From: Bacteroidia bacterium
Lineage (GTDB): Bacteria; Bacteroidota; Bacteroidia; Bacteroidales; Azobacteroidaceae
Direction of reading: 5' to 3'
Assembly: GCA_025999255.1 (NCBI GenBank)
Contig: BNXB01000001.1
Coordinates: 15,998-79,997 of the forward strand
Length of the DNA: 64,000 nucleotides
A program made the position numbers and the translations under genes. Of this stretch, positions 52,187 through 62,014 are shown in pieces. Below the pieces are notes generated by a model. It was not told the origin of the DNA and did no database searches. It saw only the letters and a program-made list of their open reading frames with translations. The stretch's first letter is position 1; every line of letters starts with the position of its first letter.

Positions 52187-52885
52187 ATGGACAGAAGACA
52201 TCAGGAAGTCGTAGATTTTTCAAGTAGCCTGAGCGATGTATGGCGCTTGTTGAATGAGAAGGAACGCGAGTTACTTCGAAAGGGCGCTTCGGTTCAACAT
52301 TTTAAAAAAAATCAAATGATTTATGGCGAAGGTGATGAGCCTAAGTTTTTGATGTGTTTGTTGAAGGGGAAGGTAAAGGTTTTTAAAGAAGGTGTGGGCG
52401 GTCGCAGCCAGATTATCCGGATGATCAGGCCGATCCAGTATTTTGGATATCGAGCCTATTTTGCAAGAGAAAAATACCTTACTGCCGCTTCGGCATTTGA
52501 GCCTTGTTCGGTATGTTTGATTCCGATGTTGGTTCTAGAAGATATTCTGAAACATAATTTTGCGCTTTGTAAATATTTCATTCACCAATTGTCGGTTGAT
52601 TTGGGTATTGCCGACGAACGGACGGTAAATCTTACGCAGAAACATGTCCGCGGTCGTCTGGCCGAATCGTTGGTATTTCTTATTGATAGTTATGGATTGG
52701 AGGAAGATTCTACGATTAACATATATCTTGCCAGGGAAGATTTGGCCAATCTTTCCAATATGACAACCTCGAATGCGATTCGTACCTTATCGAATTTTGT
52801 AACGGAAAGGGTCATTACTTTGGATGGCCGGAAGATAAAGATCATTGACGAAGAAAAGCTTCGTAAAATCAGCAAACTGGGGTAA
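52187..52885 (+). CDS. Crp/Fnr-family transcription regulator
   Basis: From the ATG at 52187 this is 232 residues. The cyclic-nucleotide-like sensor barrel (~25-130) reads LRKGASVQHFKKNQMIYGEGDEPKFLMCLLKGKVKVFKEG. A dimer helix follows, then a winged helix at ~160-225 with TQKHVRGRLAESLVFL and LAREDLANLSNMTTSNAIRTLSNFVTERVI as recognition helix. No Cys pattern for an Fnr iron-sulfur cluster is seen, and the cAMP-contact residues are not conserved, so the signal is unknown. It is transcribed away from the ATPase scar. Confidence 0.92.
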   Translation: MDRRHQEVVDFSSSLSDVWRLLNEKERELLRKGASVQHFKKNQMIYGEGDEPKFLMCLLKGKVKVFKEGVGGRSQIIRMIRPIQYFGYRAYFAREKYLTAASAFEPCSVCLIPMLVLEDILKHNFALCKYFIHQLSVDLGIADERTVNLTQKHVRGRLAESLVFLIDSYGLEEDSTINIYLAREDLANLSNMTTSNAIRTLSNFVTERVITLDGRKIKIIDEEKLRKISKLG

Positions 52886-52889
52886 TTAG

Positions 52890-52961
52890 TACCTCCGCCG
52901 GGAATCGAACCCGAATCTAAAGTTTAGGAAACTTCCGTTCTATCCATTGAACTACAGAGGC
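52890..52961 (-). tRNA. tRNA-Arg (anticodon CCT)
   Basis: On the minus strand the 72 bases fold as a cloverleaf: acceptor GCCTCTG with CGGAGGT, a D arm around AGTTCAATGGATAGAAC, anticodon loop TTCCTAA with CCT, and a T arm GGGTTCGATTCCC. No CCA is encoded. It reads AGG codons. A TATTTTTG element (complement of 52982-52989) with TTTG at 53009-53012 is the promoter. Confidence 0.92.
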
Positions 52962-52981
52962 AGGATAACGTTTTGGCGCTG

Positions 52982-52989
52982 CAAAAATA
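52982..52989 (-). promoter_or_regulatory. tRNA-Arg promoter
   Basis: CAAAAATA reads TATTTTTG on the minus strand. CAAA at 53009-53012 provides TTTG at a 23-base offset as -33. It lies about 20 bases upstream of the tRNA. Confidence 0.6.
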
Positions 52990-53046
52990 GAATAATTATC
53001 CGGATTTACAAAATAAGTTGTAAGTATAAATTGTGCACTGCGACTA

Positions 53047-53778
53047 CTACACGGTTGCAAAGAGGTTTTGTAATACTTCGAGGGACTTTAGTTCCGGGAA
53101 ATCAGTTAAATGTAACCGGTAATATTCCAGGACTTTGTTTATAATATTGATTCTGTCGGTATGGGAGAATTTGAAACTATGCATGTTACTGTAGTCCATA
53201 CGCATAAGCAGAGCAAATATTTCGCTGTCGTCCGGATTCAGAAAATAAGGATGAAAAGGTTTGTAGTTCACGAATTCTCCATTCTGCAAGTCGAAAAACA
53301 TCCCTTTTTTGTATTCGGTCATATCCGGATAGAATCCGAGGAAACGGCTCAATCTGAAAATGAATACCAGATGGAAGTTGGCGGCGCCCCGTTCGAGTAA
53401 GTCCAGAACCCGGATAGAGTCGCAGATATAATTGAACAGAAGAGGATTCGGTTGTATATCTTTTACCACTTTACTGATAAATTCGGACAGAAAGATACTG
53501 ATGGAACTTTTTACAGGATCAAACAGGGTATTTGTTGAGAGCCGGTGGGGTTTGGCTTCTTTAATCCTGTGTATATCACGCAGGTTGAGGTGTTCAACTT
53601 CGAGATCGAGGACAGACAAAGGATAGAAAAGGGATTTGTTTACTTTGGTTTTTTTTCCTTTCGATTTGGACGTAAGATAAGATACCCGCCCAAATTCTTC
53701 GGTGAAGATTTGGACGATGGAATAAGCATCGCTGTAACCTACTGAATGGAGTATTATTCCTCGTGTTTTGTATAACAT
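53047..53778 (-). CDS. recO: DNA repair protein RecO
   Basis: This 243-residue protein begins with an OB-fold (residues ~1-80, TRGIILHSVGYSDAYSIVQIFTEEFGRVSYLTSKSKG), which binds DNA and single-strand binding protein. A helical domain continues to ~235 (LLERGAANFHLVFIFRLSRFLGFYPD). RecO loads RecA in the RecF gap-repair pathway. The zinc-finger cysteines of some RecO proteins are absent, as is common in Bacteroidetes. The promoter element TACCTTTG (complement of 53798-53805) lies 20 bases upstream. Confidence 0.92.
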   Translation of the reverse strand: MLYKTRGIILHSVGYSDAYSIVQIFTEEFGRVSYLTSKSKGKKTKVNKSLFYPLSVLDLEVEHLNLRDIHRIKEAKPHRLSTNTLFDPVKSSISIFLSEFISKVVKDIQPNPLLFNYICDSIRVLDLLERGAANFHLVFIFRLSRFLGFYPDMTEYKKGMFFDLQNGEFVNYKPFHPYFLNPDDSEIFALLMRMDYSNMHSFKFSHTDRINIINKVLEYYRLHLTDFPELKSLEVLQNLFATV

Positions 53779-53797
53779 GCCGGACCTTTAAACATTG

Positions 53798-53805
53798 CAA
53801 AGGTA
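53798..53805 (-). promoter_or_regulatory. recO promoter -7 element
   Basis: CAAAGGTA reads TACCTTTG on the minus strand, 20 bases before the recO start. Confidence 0.5.
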
Positions 53806-53864
53806 GAATTTTATATTGTAGAAAAAAAAGGATTGAAATATTTTGCAGATTTAAAAATAAGATC

Positions 53865-53872
53865 TATATTTG
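53865..53872 (+). promoter_or_regulatory. Promoter of tRNA-Glu and rpsT
   Basis: TATATTTG fits TAnnTTTG, with TTTG at 53842-53845 at a 23-base offset. It lies 21 bases before the tRNA, and rpsT follows 35 bases after the tRNA, so a joint transcript is likely. Confidence 0.65.
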
Positions 53873-53892
53873 CACCCGCTAAGCGAAATTTT

Positions 53893-53964
53893 GGCCCATT
53901 CGTCTATCGGTTAGGACGCAAGATTTTCATTCTTGAAAGAGGGGTTCGATTCCCCTATGGGCTA
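53893..53964 (+). tRNA. tRNA-Glu (anticodon TTC)
   Basis: The acceptor GGCCCAT pairs with ATGGGCT (53957-53963). The anticodon stem CAAGA/TCTTG carries loop TTTTCAT with TTC, and the T arm is GGGGTTCGATTCCCC. It has 72 bases with discriminator A and no encoded CCA. It reads GAA and GAG. Confidence 0.95.
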
Positions 53965-53998
53965 CAATATAAACAGAAAAAAAAGAAGTTCATAAAAG

Positions 53999-54253
53999 AT
54001 GGCAAATCATAAATCATCTGTAAAAAGAATTAGGCAGACATTAACACGCAGATTGCGTAATCGTTATTATGCAAAGACGGCAAGGAATGCGGTGAGGGAT
54101 CTTCGTAATACAACAGACAAAGTTCAGGCTTTGGAACTGTACAAAAAAGTAAGTTCAATGTTGGATAAATTGGCGAAGAAAAATGTTATTCATAAGAATA
54201 AAGCCGGTAATCTCAAGTCTAAATTGGCTTTGCGTGTAAACAAGCTCAATTAA
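53999..54253 (+). CDS. rpsT: 30S ribosomal protein S20
   Basis: The 84-residue basic helical protein starts [30 protein letters not shown], the S20 signature, and ends [24 protein letters not shown]. It binds 16S rRNA early in small-subunit assembly. It lies just downstream of tRNA-Glu and shares its promoter. A strong hairpin terminator follows 24 bases after the stop codon. Confidence 0.97.
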   Translation: MANHKSSVKRIRQTLTRRLRNRYYAKTARNAVRDLRNTTDKVQALELYKKVSSMLDKLAKKNVIHKNKAGNLKSKLALRVNKLN

Positions 54254-54277
54254 AAAAGGAATTGCTTTTTTATATAT

Positions 54278-54310
54278 AAAAAGCCGACCCGTAAATGGTT
54301 CGGCTTTTTT
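54278..54310 (+). terminator. Intrinsic terminator after rpsT
   Basis: AAAAAGCCGA (54278-54287) pairs with TCGGCTTTTT (54300-54309), so the T tract forms part of the stem. It works in both directions in principle. Confidence 0.8.
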
Positions 54311-54355
54311 CATTAGGGATTTTTAATCCCTCAACTATTGACAGTTAATCCACAC

Positions 54356-55642
54356 TTACTGATATTTCAGCCACTTTATAATCTCTTTTAAATCCGGTTT
54401 TTTCCCATACATTAAAATACCGACACGGTAAATCTTTGCAGATAATTTAACCAGTAGCAACATGGTGCCGAAGAGTAAAACTATGGAAACCAATTTTTCC
54501 CACAATGGAACATCAAAAGGTATTCGTGTCATCATAACGATAGGAGAGGTCAATGGAATCATGGATGCCCAGAATGCCAATGGTCCGTCGGGGTTTTCTA
54601 CGCTATAGATACCGGCATACAATGCAAACAATATCAAAAAAGTAATTGGAGTCATGTATTGCTGCGTATCTTCCGGACTATTGACCATCGCTCCGATGGC
54701 GGCAAACAAGGAAGCATAGATCATAAACCCTCCTATAAAATAAATGATGAAACCGATGATAATTTCTGTAATATTGATAGTAGATAGTATCTGTAGCGTT
54801 TGCTGCATTACTCCCGGATTGCCGGTCATTTCTGCAGTAGCGGTGATACCGGGCGTGGAAGACATCAATAATGCTCCTCCCAATATATTGAATCCGATAA
54901 TCAGTATCATCCATAAAAAAAATTGAGTCAGACCTACCAGTCCGATTCCGATGATTTTGCCCATCATCAGGTCGAAAGGTTTTACCGACGAGACCATTAC
55001 CTCCAGGATTCTATTGGTTTTTTCTTCCAGAACACCTTGCATAACCATTGCTCCGTAAATGAAAATAAACATGTAAATAACTATGGTAAAGACCATTCCA
55101 ACAATTGAGGCTATTGCTGCGGAAGATTCGGTTTCTTTCCCGTCCGAACTTAGTCGTTTGGTTTGCAAATGAATAGAAACTTTACTTTCTTCCATTATTT
55201 TTTTGAGTTCGGGAATTTCATAACTTGCAATTTTTTTATTACTTAGAAATTCGTTCAACTGGTTGGAAATGGTTCGTTCCAAATCGTTAGTTACCTGTTT
55301 CTCAGAGTAAAGAGCTATAGCAGAGGGATTTTTCAGGAGATCTTCCGAAATAACCAGTGTCGCATATACGGTTTCATCCGAGTTTTTCCGAAAATCTTCA
55401 AATCCACCCTGGGCCTTGATAAATTGATATTGATCCGTACTCTTTAAAACATCAAAGTATTGGTTTGTTTCATCTGCAACGACTATCACTTTTGTTTCTC
55501 CATCCTTGATGGAGGAAAGCAAAAACGTACCGATAACCAGCCCGATGAAAAGAACCGGAATTAGAAAGGTCATGATAATGAATGATTTTTTTCTAACCCT
55601 TATAGAATATTCCCTGTGTATAATTATTCCTAACTTGTTCAT
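54356..55642 (-). CDS. ABC-2 type transporter permease (NatB-like)
   Basis: This 428-residue protein has one N-terminal helix (FIIMTFLIPVLFIGLVIGTFLL), a ~150-residue extracytoplasmic region (TKVIVVADETNQYFDVLKS...) and five or so C-terminal helices (MVFTIVIYMFIFIYGAMVMQGVLEEKTNRILEVMVSSVKPFDLMMGKIIGIGLVGLTQF is the ABC-2 core). This is the NatB/YhaP-type layout, exporting Na+, drugs or unknown solutes. The ATPase partner is encoded 10 bases upstream on the same strand. Substrate unknown. Confidence 0.9.
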   Translation of the reverse strand: MNKLGIIIHREYSIRVRKKSFIIMTFLIPVLFIGLVIGTFLLSSIKDGETKVIVVADETNQYFDVLKSTDQYQFIKAQGGFEDFRKNSDETVYATLVISEDLLKNPSAIALYSEKQVTNDLERTISNQLNEFLSNKKIASYEIPELKKIMEESKVSIHLQTKRLSSDGKETESSAAIASIVGMVFTIVIYMFIFIYGAMVMQGVLEEKTNRILEVMVSSVKPFDLMMGKIIGIGLVGLTQFFLWMILIIGFNILGGALLMSSTPGITATAEMTGNPGVMQQTLQILSTINITEIIIGFIIYFIGGFMIYASLFAAIGAMVNSPEDTQQYMTPITFLILFALYAGIYSVENPDGPLAFWASMIPLTSPIVMMTRIPFDVPLWEKLVSIVLLFGTMLLLVKLSAKIYRVGILMYGKKPDLKEIIKWLKYQ

Positions 55643-55652
55643 AATAGATAAT

Positions 55653-56561
55653 TTAAGAGTTACTTACTGTTTTGATGAAAACATCGTTCATTGAAGGAAT
55701 TTCTTCCTGAAAAGAAAGTATTTCGTTGTCTTTCAACAGGTATGATAAGAATTCCGAATTCGACATTTCATTGTTTTTTTGTAGCCTGAGTAAAACCGAG
55801 GTATGAGATTTAATATCTTCTTCGATAATCCGGCACGTATTGGAATTGACTTTCGGTGAATTTCCTGCAATTTGTACCTTGAAGATATTCGTTTTATGGT
55901 TTGAACGGATTTCGTCCACATTTCCGTTCAGGACAACCCGGGAACGGTTGATCAGTGCAATTTCGTCACAAATTTCTTCTACTGAAGCCATGTTATGAGT
56001 AGAGAAGATAATTGTTTTACCCTGATCTTTCAATCCAAGAATTTCGTTTTTAAGTAATTCGGTATTTACCGGATCGAATCCGCTGAAGGGTTCGTCGAAT
56101 ATCAATAGTTGGGGATCGTGGATAACGGTTGTAACAAATTGTACTTTTTGTTGCATCCCTTTCGATAGTTCTTCCAGTTTTTTATCCCACCACGACATAA
56201 TATCGAATTTTTCGAACCATGAAGTGAGGCGTTTTTTTGCATCATCACGGTTCAGGCCTTTCAGTCTGGCCAGATAAAGGGATTGTTCTCCTACTTTCAT
56301 TTTTTTGTATAGTCCGCGTTCCTCCGGAAGGTATCCGATGTTATAAATATCGTTTTCCGCCAACGGATGGCCATGGAAAGTCACGTCTCCGCTATCGGGA
56401 GCCGTAATCCGGTTGATGATCCGGATCAATGTTGTTTTTCCGGCTCCATTCGGGCCCAAAAGTCCGAAAACTTTTCCTTCCGGAACACGGATGCTTACCT
56501 TATCTAATGCCAGATGGGCAGCATATTGTTTTACAACGTCTTTGGTTTCTAAAAAATACAT
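55653..56561 (-). CDS. ABC transporter ATP-binding protein (NatA-like)
   Basis: This 302-residue ATPase has Walker A GLLGPNGAGKTTLIRIINRI near residue 33, signature ELSKGMQQKVQF near 134, Walker B LLIFDEPFSGFDPVN near 156 and the switch His in FSTHNM near 190. The C-terminal ~80 residues are the usual regulatory extension of NatA/CcmA-type proteins. It forms an operon with the ABC-2 permease at 54356, and the pair would make an exporter of two ATPases and two permeases. dnaG precedes it in gene order on the same strand but is separated from it. Confidence 0.92.
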   Translation of the reverse strand: MYFLETKDVVKQYAAHLALDKVSIRVPEGKVFGLLGPNGAGKTTLIRIINRITAPDSGDVTFHGHPLAENDIYNIGYLPEERGLYKKMKVGEQSLYLARLKGLNRDDAKKRLTSWFEKFDIMSWWDKKLEELSKGMQQKVQFVTTVIHDPQLLIFDEPFSGFDPVNTELLKNEILGLKDQGKTIIFSTHNMASVEEICDEIALINRSRVVLNGNVDEIRSNHKTNIFKVQIAGNSPKVNSNTCRIIEEDIKSHTSVLLRLQKNNEMSNSEFLSYLLKDNEILSFQEEIPSMNDVFIKTVSNS

Positions 56562-56638
56562 ATCGATATATATTTATGTTTATGTCATACAGTAATCCAT
56601 GACAATCTTGAAGCTGAGTTTAAATATTTTTTCTAACA

Positions 56639-58642
56639 TCAGAATTTTAATATAATTCTTTCTCCAAGATGCTTGGCTAACAGTTTTTTTGATTCCTGCC
56701 ACAAGAGGGACAATTCGGAAATCAGTTTGGTGGACTTTTCCGTATCATTTTGTTCCTGAGCCGATTTGATTTGATAATTGAGATCGTCCATCCGTTTTTT
56801 GAGAACAGCATCTTTATAGTTTAATACTTCGTATGGAACCAGTTCAACCAAACGATCGACTTCCTCTTCCACTTTTTTTAATTTGGAATGGATTTTACTC
56901 AGAGGGTATTTGTCGCTGACCAGATCGGCAGCAATCCGGTTGATTTCGGGATCGGAATGGTTCAAAAAATATCGCTCTGCAATGAAATCTTCCTGTTTAC
57001 ATCTTTCAGAGGCTTCTTCCAGGATTCGTCGATAGGTTGGATTTTCGAGTTTTAATTCATCCTGTTCCAAGTCTCTGATAATATATTCTGCAACTCTTAC
57101 CGATACCGATTCCTGATCCTCGGTTGCTTCCGTTGAATATAAAATTTGTTCTCCGTAACGGATCACGAAATGTAGGATTGCTTTTTCGAAACTATCGAAG
57201 GGGTATCCTGATGGGGAAACCGTTGAAGTCGAAAATTCGTCCGGACGGTTTCTTCCCCGAACTTGGTTTTCTATATCTTCTTTGTTTTCTGCAAGAGGAT
57301 CGTTACTTTGTTGTCCCGGTTTTATTTTCTGTCCGGCAACCTCTTTCCTTTTTTTTGAAATGGCTCTGACTAAAATACGTTCGTCCGTATCCAGCAGTGA
57401 TGAACATTCTTTGATATATACGGAACGGATGATTTCTTCCGGAATGATTGCGATTGTATCTACAATTTCATTGATCAGCCGGGCTTTTTTTATCGGGTCA
57501 TTTCCGGCATCTTCAATCAACAGACCGGTTTTGAAACGAACAAAATCGGTTTCATTTTTTTTGATATAGTCGATGAATGAACTGGCATTTTGTTTCCGGG
57601 CGAAGGAGTCGGGGTCTTCACCTTCGGGGAGCAGGACGACTTTGATATTCAATCCGGCTTCCAGCAACAGGTCAATTCCTCTCACAGCGGCTTTGATACC
57701 GGCAGCGTCACCATCATAAAGTACTGTAACATTGGACGTAAACCGGTGAATCAGGCGGATTTGTCCTTGTGTCAATGCTGTTCCTGAAGAAGCCACTACA
57801 TTTTCAATTCCGGCCTGGTGCATGGAAATGACGTCGGTATAACCTTCTACAAGAAAGCAGCGGTCGTGTCTTACAATCGCTTGGCGGGCAAGGTAAATTC
57901 CATACAATTCATTTCCTTTATGATAGATTTCGCTTTCGGGTGAATTGACATATTTGGCTGTTTTATCATCTTTCTTTAATGTCCGGCCTCCAAATGCCAC
58001 TACTTTTCCGGCCAGGGAATGGACGGGAAATATGACCCGGCCCCGGAACCGGTCGATGGTGTAACCATCTTCCCGGATAATGCTCAAGCCGGTTTTTTCA
58101 AGATATTCTTTTTTATATCCGGAGTTTAAAGCCTGTTTCGTAAAAGCGTCCCGTTCTTCGAGGGAGTATCCCAACTGGAATTTTTTGATGGTATCTTCCC
58201 TGAATCCCCGTTCTTTGAAATAGGAGAGTCCGATTGTTTTTCCTTCGAGGTGTTCGAACAGGTTGGAGGAAAATATTTTTTGAGCGAATCCATTGAGGAT
58301 GAACATACTTTCGCGGTCACCCTGAGCCTGTTTCTGCTCATCGGTCAGTTCTATTTCCTTTACTTCAATTCCGTATTTTTTTGCCAGGAATTTCAGGGCT
58401 TCGTAATACGTCAGTTGTTCATGCTTCATTATGAAATGAACCGGGGCTCCTCCTTCTCCGCAGGCAAAACATTTACAGATATTTTTTGCCGGAGATACGT
58501 AAAATGAAGGGGTTTTATCCTCATGGAAAGGACACAATCCAACATAGTTAACCCCTCGTTTACGAAGGGTTACAAAATCCGACACGACATCTGTTATTTG
58601 AGCTGCCGATTGAATTCGTTCTATGGTTAGTTGGTCGAGCAT
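56639..58642 (-). CDS. dnaG: DNA primase
   Basis: This 667-residue DnaG synthesises RNA primers for replication. The N-terminal zinc finger reads GLCPFHEDKTPSFYVSPAKNICKCFACGEGG (residues ~36-66; Cys and His ligands). The core has FGGRTLKKDDKTAKYVNSPES near 222, and the TOPRIM domain has FLVEGYTDVISMHQAG near 262 and VTVLYDGDAAGIKAAVRG near 305. The C-terminal helicase-binding region is long and carries charged linkers. A minus-strand TACCTTTG (58651-58658) lies 9 bases upstream. It stands alone here, without rpsU or rpoD. Confidence 0.96.
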   Translation of the reverse strand: MLDQLTIERIQSAAQITDVVSDFVTLRKRGVNYVGLCPFHEDKTPSFYVSPAKNICKCFACGEGGAPVHFIMKHEQLTYYEALKFLAKKYGIEVKEIELTDEQKQAQGDRESMFILNGFAQKIFSSNLFEHLEGKTIGLSYFKERGFREDTIKKFQLGYSLEERDAFTKQALNSGYKKEYLEKTGLSIIREDGYTIDRFRGRVIFPVHSLAGKVVAFGGRTLKKDDKTAKYVNSPESEIYHKGNELYGIYLARQAIVRHDRCFLVEGYTDVISMHQAGIENVVASSGTALTQGQIRLIHRFTSNVTVLYDGDAAGIKAAVRGIDLLLEAGLNIKVVLLPEGEDPDSFARKQNASSFIDYIKKNETDFVRFKTGLLIEDAGNDPIKKARLINEIVDTIAIIPEEIIRSVYIKECSSLLDTDERILVRAISKKRKEVAGQKIKPGQQSNDPLAENKEDIENQVRGRNRPDEFSTSTVSPSGYPFDSFEKAILHFVIRYGEQILYSTEATEDQESVSVRVAEYIIRDLEQDELKLENPTYRRILEEASERCKQEDFIAERYFLNHSDPEINRIAADLVSDKYPLSKIHSKLKKVEEEVDRLVELVPYEVLNYKDAVLKKRMDDLNYQIKSAQEQNDTEKSTKLISELSLLWQESKKLLAKHLGERIILKF

Positions 58643-58650
58643 TTAAACAA

Positions 58651-58658
58651 CAAAGGTA
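58651..58658 (-). promoter_or_regulatory. dnaG promoter -7 element
   Basis: CAAAGGTA reads TACCTTTG on the minus strand, 9 bases before the dnaG start codon. Confidence 0.5.
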
Positions 58659-58751
58659 AATAATTTCCCGGGAAATCCCGGATTTAGGGTGCGACAATTT
58701 TTCTTACCATATTTAATCCGTTCCGGATAATTTTCGGCACGATTTTTTCTA

Positions 58752-59378
58752 TCAACTCCTTATAAAATTAGTTCTTTGCCGTATGGCTTCCTGTTCCGGA
58801 TAAGGTATCGTTCCTTTCGAAAACTCAATACATTTCAACAGCCAGGCCATGTTCCGACCGAGAGTTCGCATAATTTGCAAACCTTCGGCATCCTGTTTTA
58901 CCTCATCAGGAGTATTTCCATGCACTTCATTCCAATATTGGGAAGGCACAACAGGCATACTTGATATGGTAAAATATTTGTTCAACACGTCAAAAGCAGT
59001 TGCCGCACCTCCACGACGACAACTGACAACAGCAGCTCCGGGTTTATAAGCAAATTTTGCACTACTCGAATAAAAGACTCTGTCCAGGAAAGCGATCAAT
59101 GACCCATTTGGCGATGCATAATAAACAGGAGAACCGATAACCACCCCATCGGCCTTTTTTATCAAATCAATACATTCATTTACCTTATCGTCCGTAAAGA
59201 CACAATACCCTGTCTCCCGACACGATAAACAAGCCGTACATCCCCTGTTATGACTTTTTCCAATATGGAAAATAGTCGTTTCAAGTCCTTGTGCATTCAA
59301 CTGTCCGGCAACTTCCGAAAGAGCAGTATAAGTACAACCCGATTTACGAGGGCTTCCGTTAATCAATAGTACATTCAT
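58752..59378 (-). CDS. NADPH-dependent FMN reductase / flavodoxin-fold protein
   Basis: This 208-residue protein has the flavodoxin-like FMN site NVLLINGSPRKSGCTYTALSEVA at the N terminus, then a short Cys motif CTACLSCRETGYC near residue 50 (seen in iron-sulfur flavoproteins and related multimeric flavodoxins), VIGSPVYYASPNGSLIAFLDRVFY near 84 and CRRGGAATAFDVLNKYF near 119. It probably transfers electrons or reduces quinones or flavins in the cytoplasm; whether the Cys motif binds a cluster is not known. Its promoter overlaps that of the fucosidase gene in a palindrome. Confidence 0.88.
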   Translation of the reverse strand: MNVLLINGSPRKSGCTYTALSEVAGQLNAQGLETTIFHIGKSHNRGCTACLSCRETGYCVFTDDKVNECIDLIKKADGVVIGSPVYYASPNGSLIAFLDRVFYSSSAKFAYKPGAAVVSCRRGGAATAFDVLNKYFTISSMPVVPSQYWNEVHGNTPDEVKQDAEGLQIMRTLGRNMAWLLKCIEFSKGTIPYPEQEAIRQRTNFIRS

Positions 59379-59400
59379 AGATTAATATTTTATTTTTTTG

Positions 59401-59423
59401 CAAAGATAAAAAAACTATCTTTG
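59401..59423. promoter_or_regulatory. Palindromic divergent promoter pair
   Basis: CAAAGATA (59401-59408) and TATCTTTG (59416-59423) are exact reverse complements seven bases apart. The left arm is the -7 element of the reductase gene on the minus strand (22 bases before its ATG), the right arm that of the fucosidase gene on the plus strand. Confidence 0.6.
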
Positions 59424-59497
59424 TTCTTATTTGTTAAACCTTTGTAATAATCCAAAATAATATGTAATTTCGCGAGGGAAACAATCAATAATGTGAT

Positions 59498-62014
59498 ATG
59501 AAAAGATATATTCTTCTTATCGGTTTTTTTATTGTTACAACAAGTTCCTGCTTTTCTCAAAGCATACAAAAATTATGGTATCAACAGCCGGCACAAAACT
59601 GGAATGAAGCTTTGCCTATCGGAAACGGACATGCAGGCGCTATGATTTTCGGAGGAATCGAACAGGAACAATTGCAATTGAACGAGAATACATTGTATAG
59701 CGGAGAACCATCGACCGAATATAAAGGAGTAAATATTTCAACCGGGACTTTCGATACAGTCGTAAATCTTTTAAGAAATAAAAAATATGAAAAAGTCACC
59801 GATATCATTCAAAAAAACTGGTTGGGACGATTACACCAAAATTATCAACCATTCGGAGATCTTTTTATTACAAGTAATACTTCCGGGAAAATTACGGAAT
59901 ATAAACGGGAATTAAATATTTCCGAAGCTATTCAGAAAACATCTTACAAACAAAACGGAGTATTGATTGAACGTGAAATATTTGCGTCCAATCCCGATAA
60001 TCTGATTGTCATCCGCCTGACAAGCAGTAAACCGAAGTCATTAAACATAACACTTCATTTTTCTTCGATCCACCCAACCGTCAGGTTCAGACAAAGAAAC
60101 GGTGTCCTAATTATGGGAGGAAAAGCTCCGGGCTATGTGGAACGACGAACATTCGAACAGATTGAAAGCTGGGGGGATCAACATAAACATCCGGAGTTAT
60201 ATGATGAAAATGGTGAACGAAAGACGGATAAAAGAGTACTTTACGATAGCAAAATTGAAGGTAAGGGTATGACATTTGCGGCTCAACTGAAACCGGTAAC
60301 GCATAAAAGGGCCAGGGTTTCAATCACCGACTCAACCATACAAATACGTAATACGGATGAAGTTTATTTTCTTTTAGCCTTGGCGACCAGTTATAACGGA
60401 TACGACAAAAGTCCTTCACAGGAAGGAGTTAACCCGTATTTAAAGGCTGCAGGAATGATAAAAAGAGCCTCTGAATTCAATTATGATGCATTGAAAAAAA
60501 GGCATACTGATGATTATAAGAAACTTTTCAACCGGGTCTCCTTGGCTTTAGACACCGATCCCGAACAGGAAAAATTACCTACGGACACACGGATAGAGAA
60601 ATTTGCAGAAAAAAATGATAATGGTCTGGCCAATTTATTGTTCCAATACGGAAGATATCTGATGATAAGCGGTTCCAGACCCGGAGGACAACCCCTGAAC
60701 CTCCAGGGTATGTGGAACAAAGAAGTAATCCCTCCCTGGAATTGCGGATATACCATCAACATCAACGGACAAATGAATTACTGGCCTGTAGAAACGACAA
60801 ATCTTTCCGAATGTCACGAACCTTTTATCCGGATGGTAAAAGAATTGGCAGAAGCCGGAAGTCATACGGCAAAAGACATGTACAATAATCGCGGATGGGT
60901 AGTTCATCATAATACTTCTATCTGGCGTGAAACCTATCCTAACGATAATGCCCCTGTGGCATCCTTCTGGCCTATGGCCGCAGGTTGGCTATGTAGTCAT
61001 CTCTGGGAACACTTTTCATTTACGGGAGACACAACATTCCTGAAAAATGAAGCTTATCCTTTGTATTTGGGCGCTGCTAAATTTTATGCCGATTGGTTGA
61101 TTGACGGTAAAGAAGGTTATTTAGTAACTCCGGCAGGCGTTTCTCCGGAAAACTCATTCATCAGTAACGGAGCACATGCTTCCGTGAGTATGGGACCTAC
61201 AATGGATATGGCTATTATAAGAGAAACTTTTATCCGTACGTTGGATATGGGTAAGATGTTCGGAATGGATAGTGTCTTGATGCAGGAACTTGAAAATAAA
61301 TTGTCGCGTTTACTACCTTATCAGATAGGAAGTAAAGGACAATTACTGGAATGGGAATATGAATTTGAAGAGGCGGAGCCTCAACACCGGCATCTATCCC
61401 ATTTATACGGATTTCACCCTGGTAATCAAATAACCTTCGACACTACTCCCAGACTTTTTGAGGCTGTCAGAAAAACTCTTGAATTAAGAGGAGACGGAGC
61501 CACCGGTTGGTCTATGGGATGGAAAGTGAACCTTTGGGCGCGTATGCTTGACGGTAACCATGCTTACAAAATAATCAAAAACCTCTTCAATCCTGTAGGT
61601 TTCGGAGAATCAGCCCGTAAAGGAAGCGGAGGATTATTTAAAAACATGCTGGATGCACATCCTCCTTTTCAAATCGACGGTAATTTCGGATACACGGCTG
61701 GAGTTGCAGAAATGTTATTACAAAGCCATACCGGATACATCCATCTGTTACCGGCATTACCCGATGTATGGGAAAACGGAAGTGTAAAGGGATTAAGAGC
61801 CCGCGACGGCTTTGAAGTCGATATAAACTGGAAGGATAATAAATTATCCCAGGCTATAATAAAATCCCAGGTAGGAGGCCGGTGTATAGTTCTTACGAAT
61901 GTACCTGTAAAAATTGAAGGAGCTATGGTTGTCACAACACGTAAAGGTAAATATTTTGCTCACCAATTCAAAGCCGACAAAAACAGGACATACATTATCA
62001 GAACTCAAGGATAA
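59498..62014 (+). CDS. GH95 family alpha-L-fucosidase, secreted
   Basis: The 838-residue protein has a signal peptide ([21 protein letters not shown]; the Cys near residue 18 could also make it a lipoprotein). It then has the GH95 N-terminal beta-sandwich, beginning [45 protein letters not shown]. The (alpha/alpha)6 barrel carries [42 protein letters not shown] near 402, typical of the family. [26 protein letters not shown] lies near 712. It releases alpha-1,2-linked fucose from host glycans or plant polymers (some relatives take galactose). A sulfatase gene converges on its 3' end, with a 10-base overlap. Confidence 0.93.
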   Translation: MKRYILLIGFFIVTTSSCFSQSIQKLWYQQPAQNWNEALPIGNGHAGAMIFGGIEQEQLQLNENTLYSGEPSTEYKGVNISTGTFDTVVNLLRNKKYEKVTDIIQKNWLGRLHQNYQPFGDLFITSNTSGKITEYKRELNISEAIQKTSYKQNGVLIEREIFASNPDNLIVIRLTSSKPKSLNITLHFSSIHPTVRFRQRNGVLIMGGKAPGYVERRTFEQIESWGDQHKHPELYDENGERKTDKRVLYDSKIEGKGMTFAAQLKPVTHKRARVSITDSTIQIRNTDEVYFLLALATSYNGYDKSPSQEGVNPYLKAAGMIKRASEFNYDALKKRHTDDYKKLFNRVSLALDTDPEQEKLPTDTRIEKFAEKNDNGLANLLFQYGRYLMISGSRPGGQPLNLQGMWNKEVIPPWNCGYTININGQMNYWPVETTNLSECHEPFIRMVKELAEAGSHTAKDMYNNRGWVVHHNTSIWRETYPNDNAPVASFWPMAAGWLCSHLWEHFSFTGDTTFLKNEAYPLYLGAAKFYADWLIDGKEGYLVTPAGVSPENSFISNGAHASVSMGPTMDMAIIRETFIRTLDMGKMFGMDSVLMQELENKLSRLLPYQIGSKGQLLEWEYEFEEAEPQHRHLSHLYGFHPGNQITFDTTPRLFEAVRKTLELRGDGATGWSMGWKVNLWARMLDGNHAYKIIKNLFNPVGFGESARKGSGGLFKNMLDAHPPFQIDGNFGYTAGVAEMLLQSHTGYIHLLPALPDVWENGSVKGLRARDGFEVDINWKDNKLSQAIIKSQVGGRCIVLTNVPVKIEGAMVVTTRKGKYFAHQFKADKNRTYIIRTQG

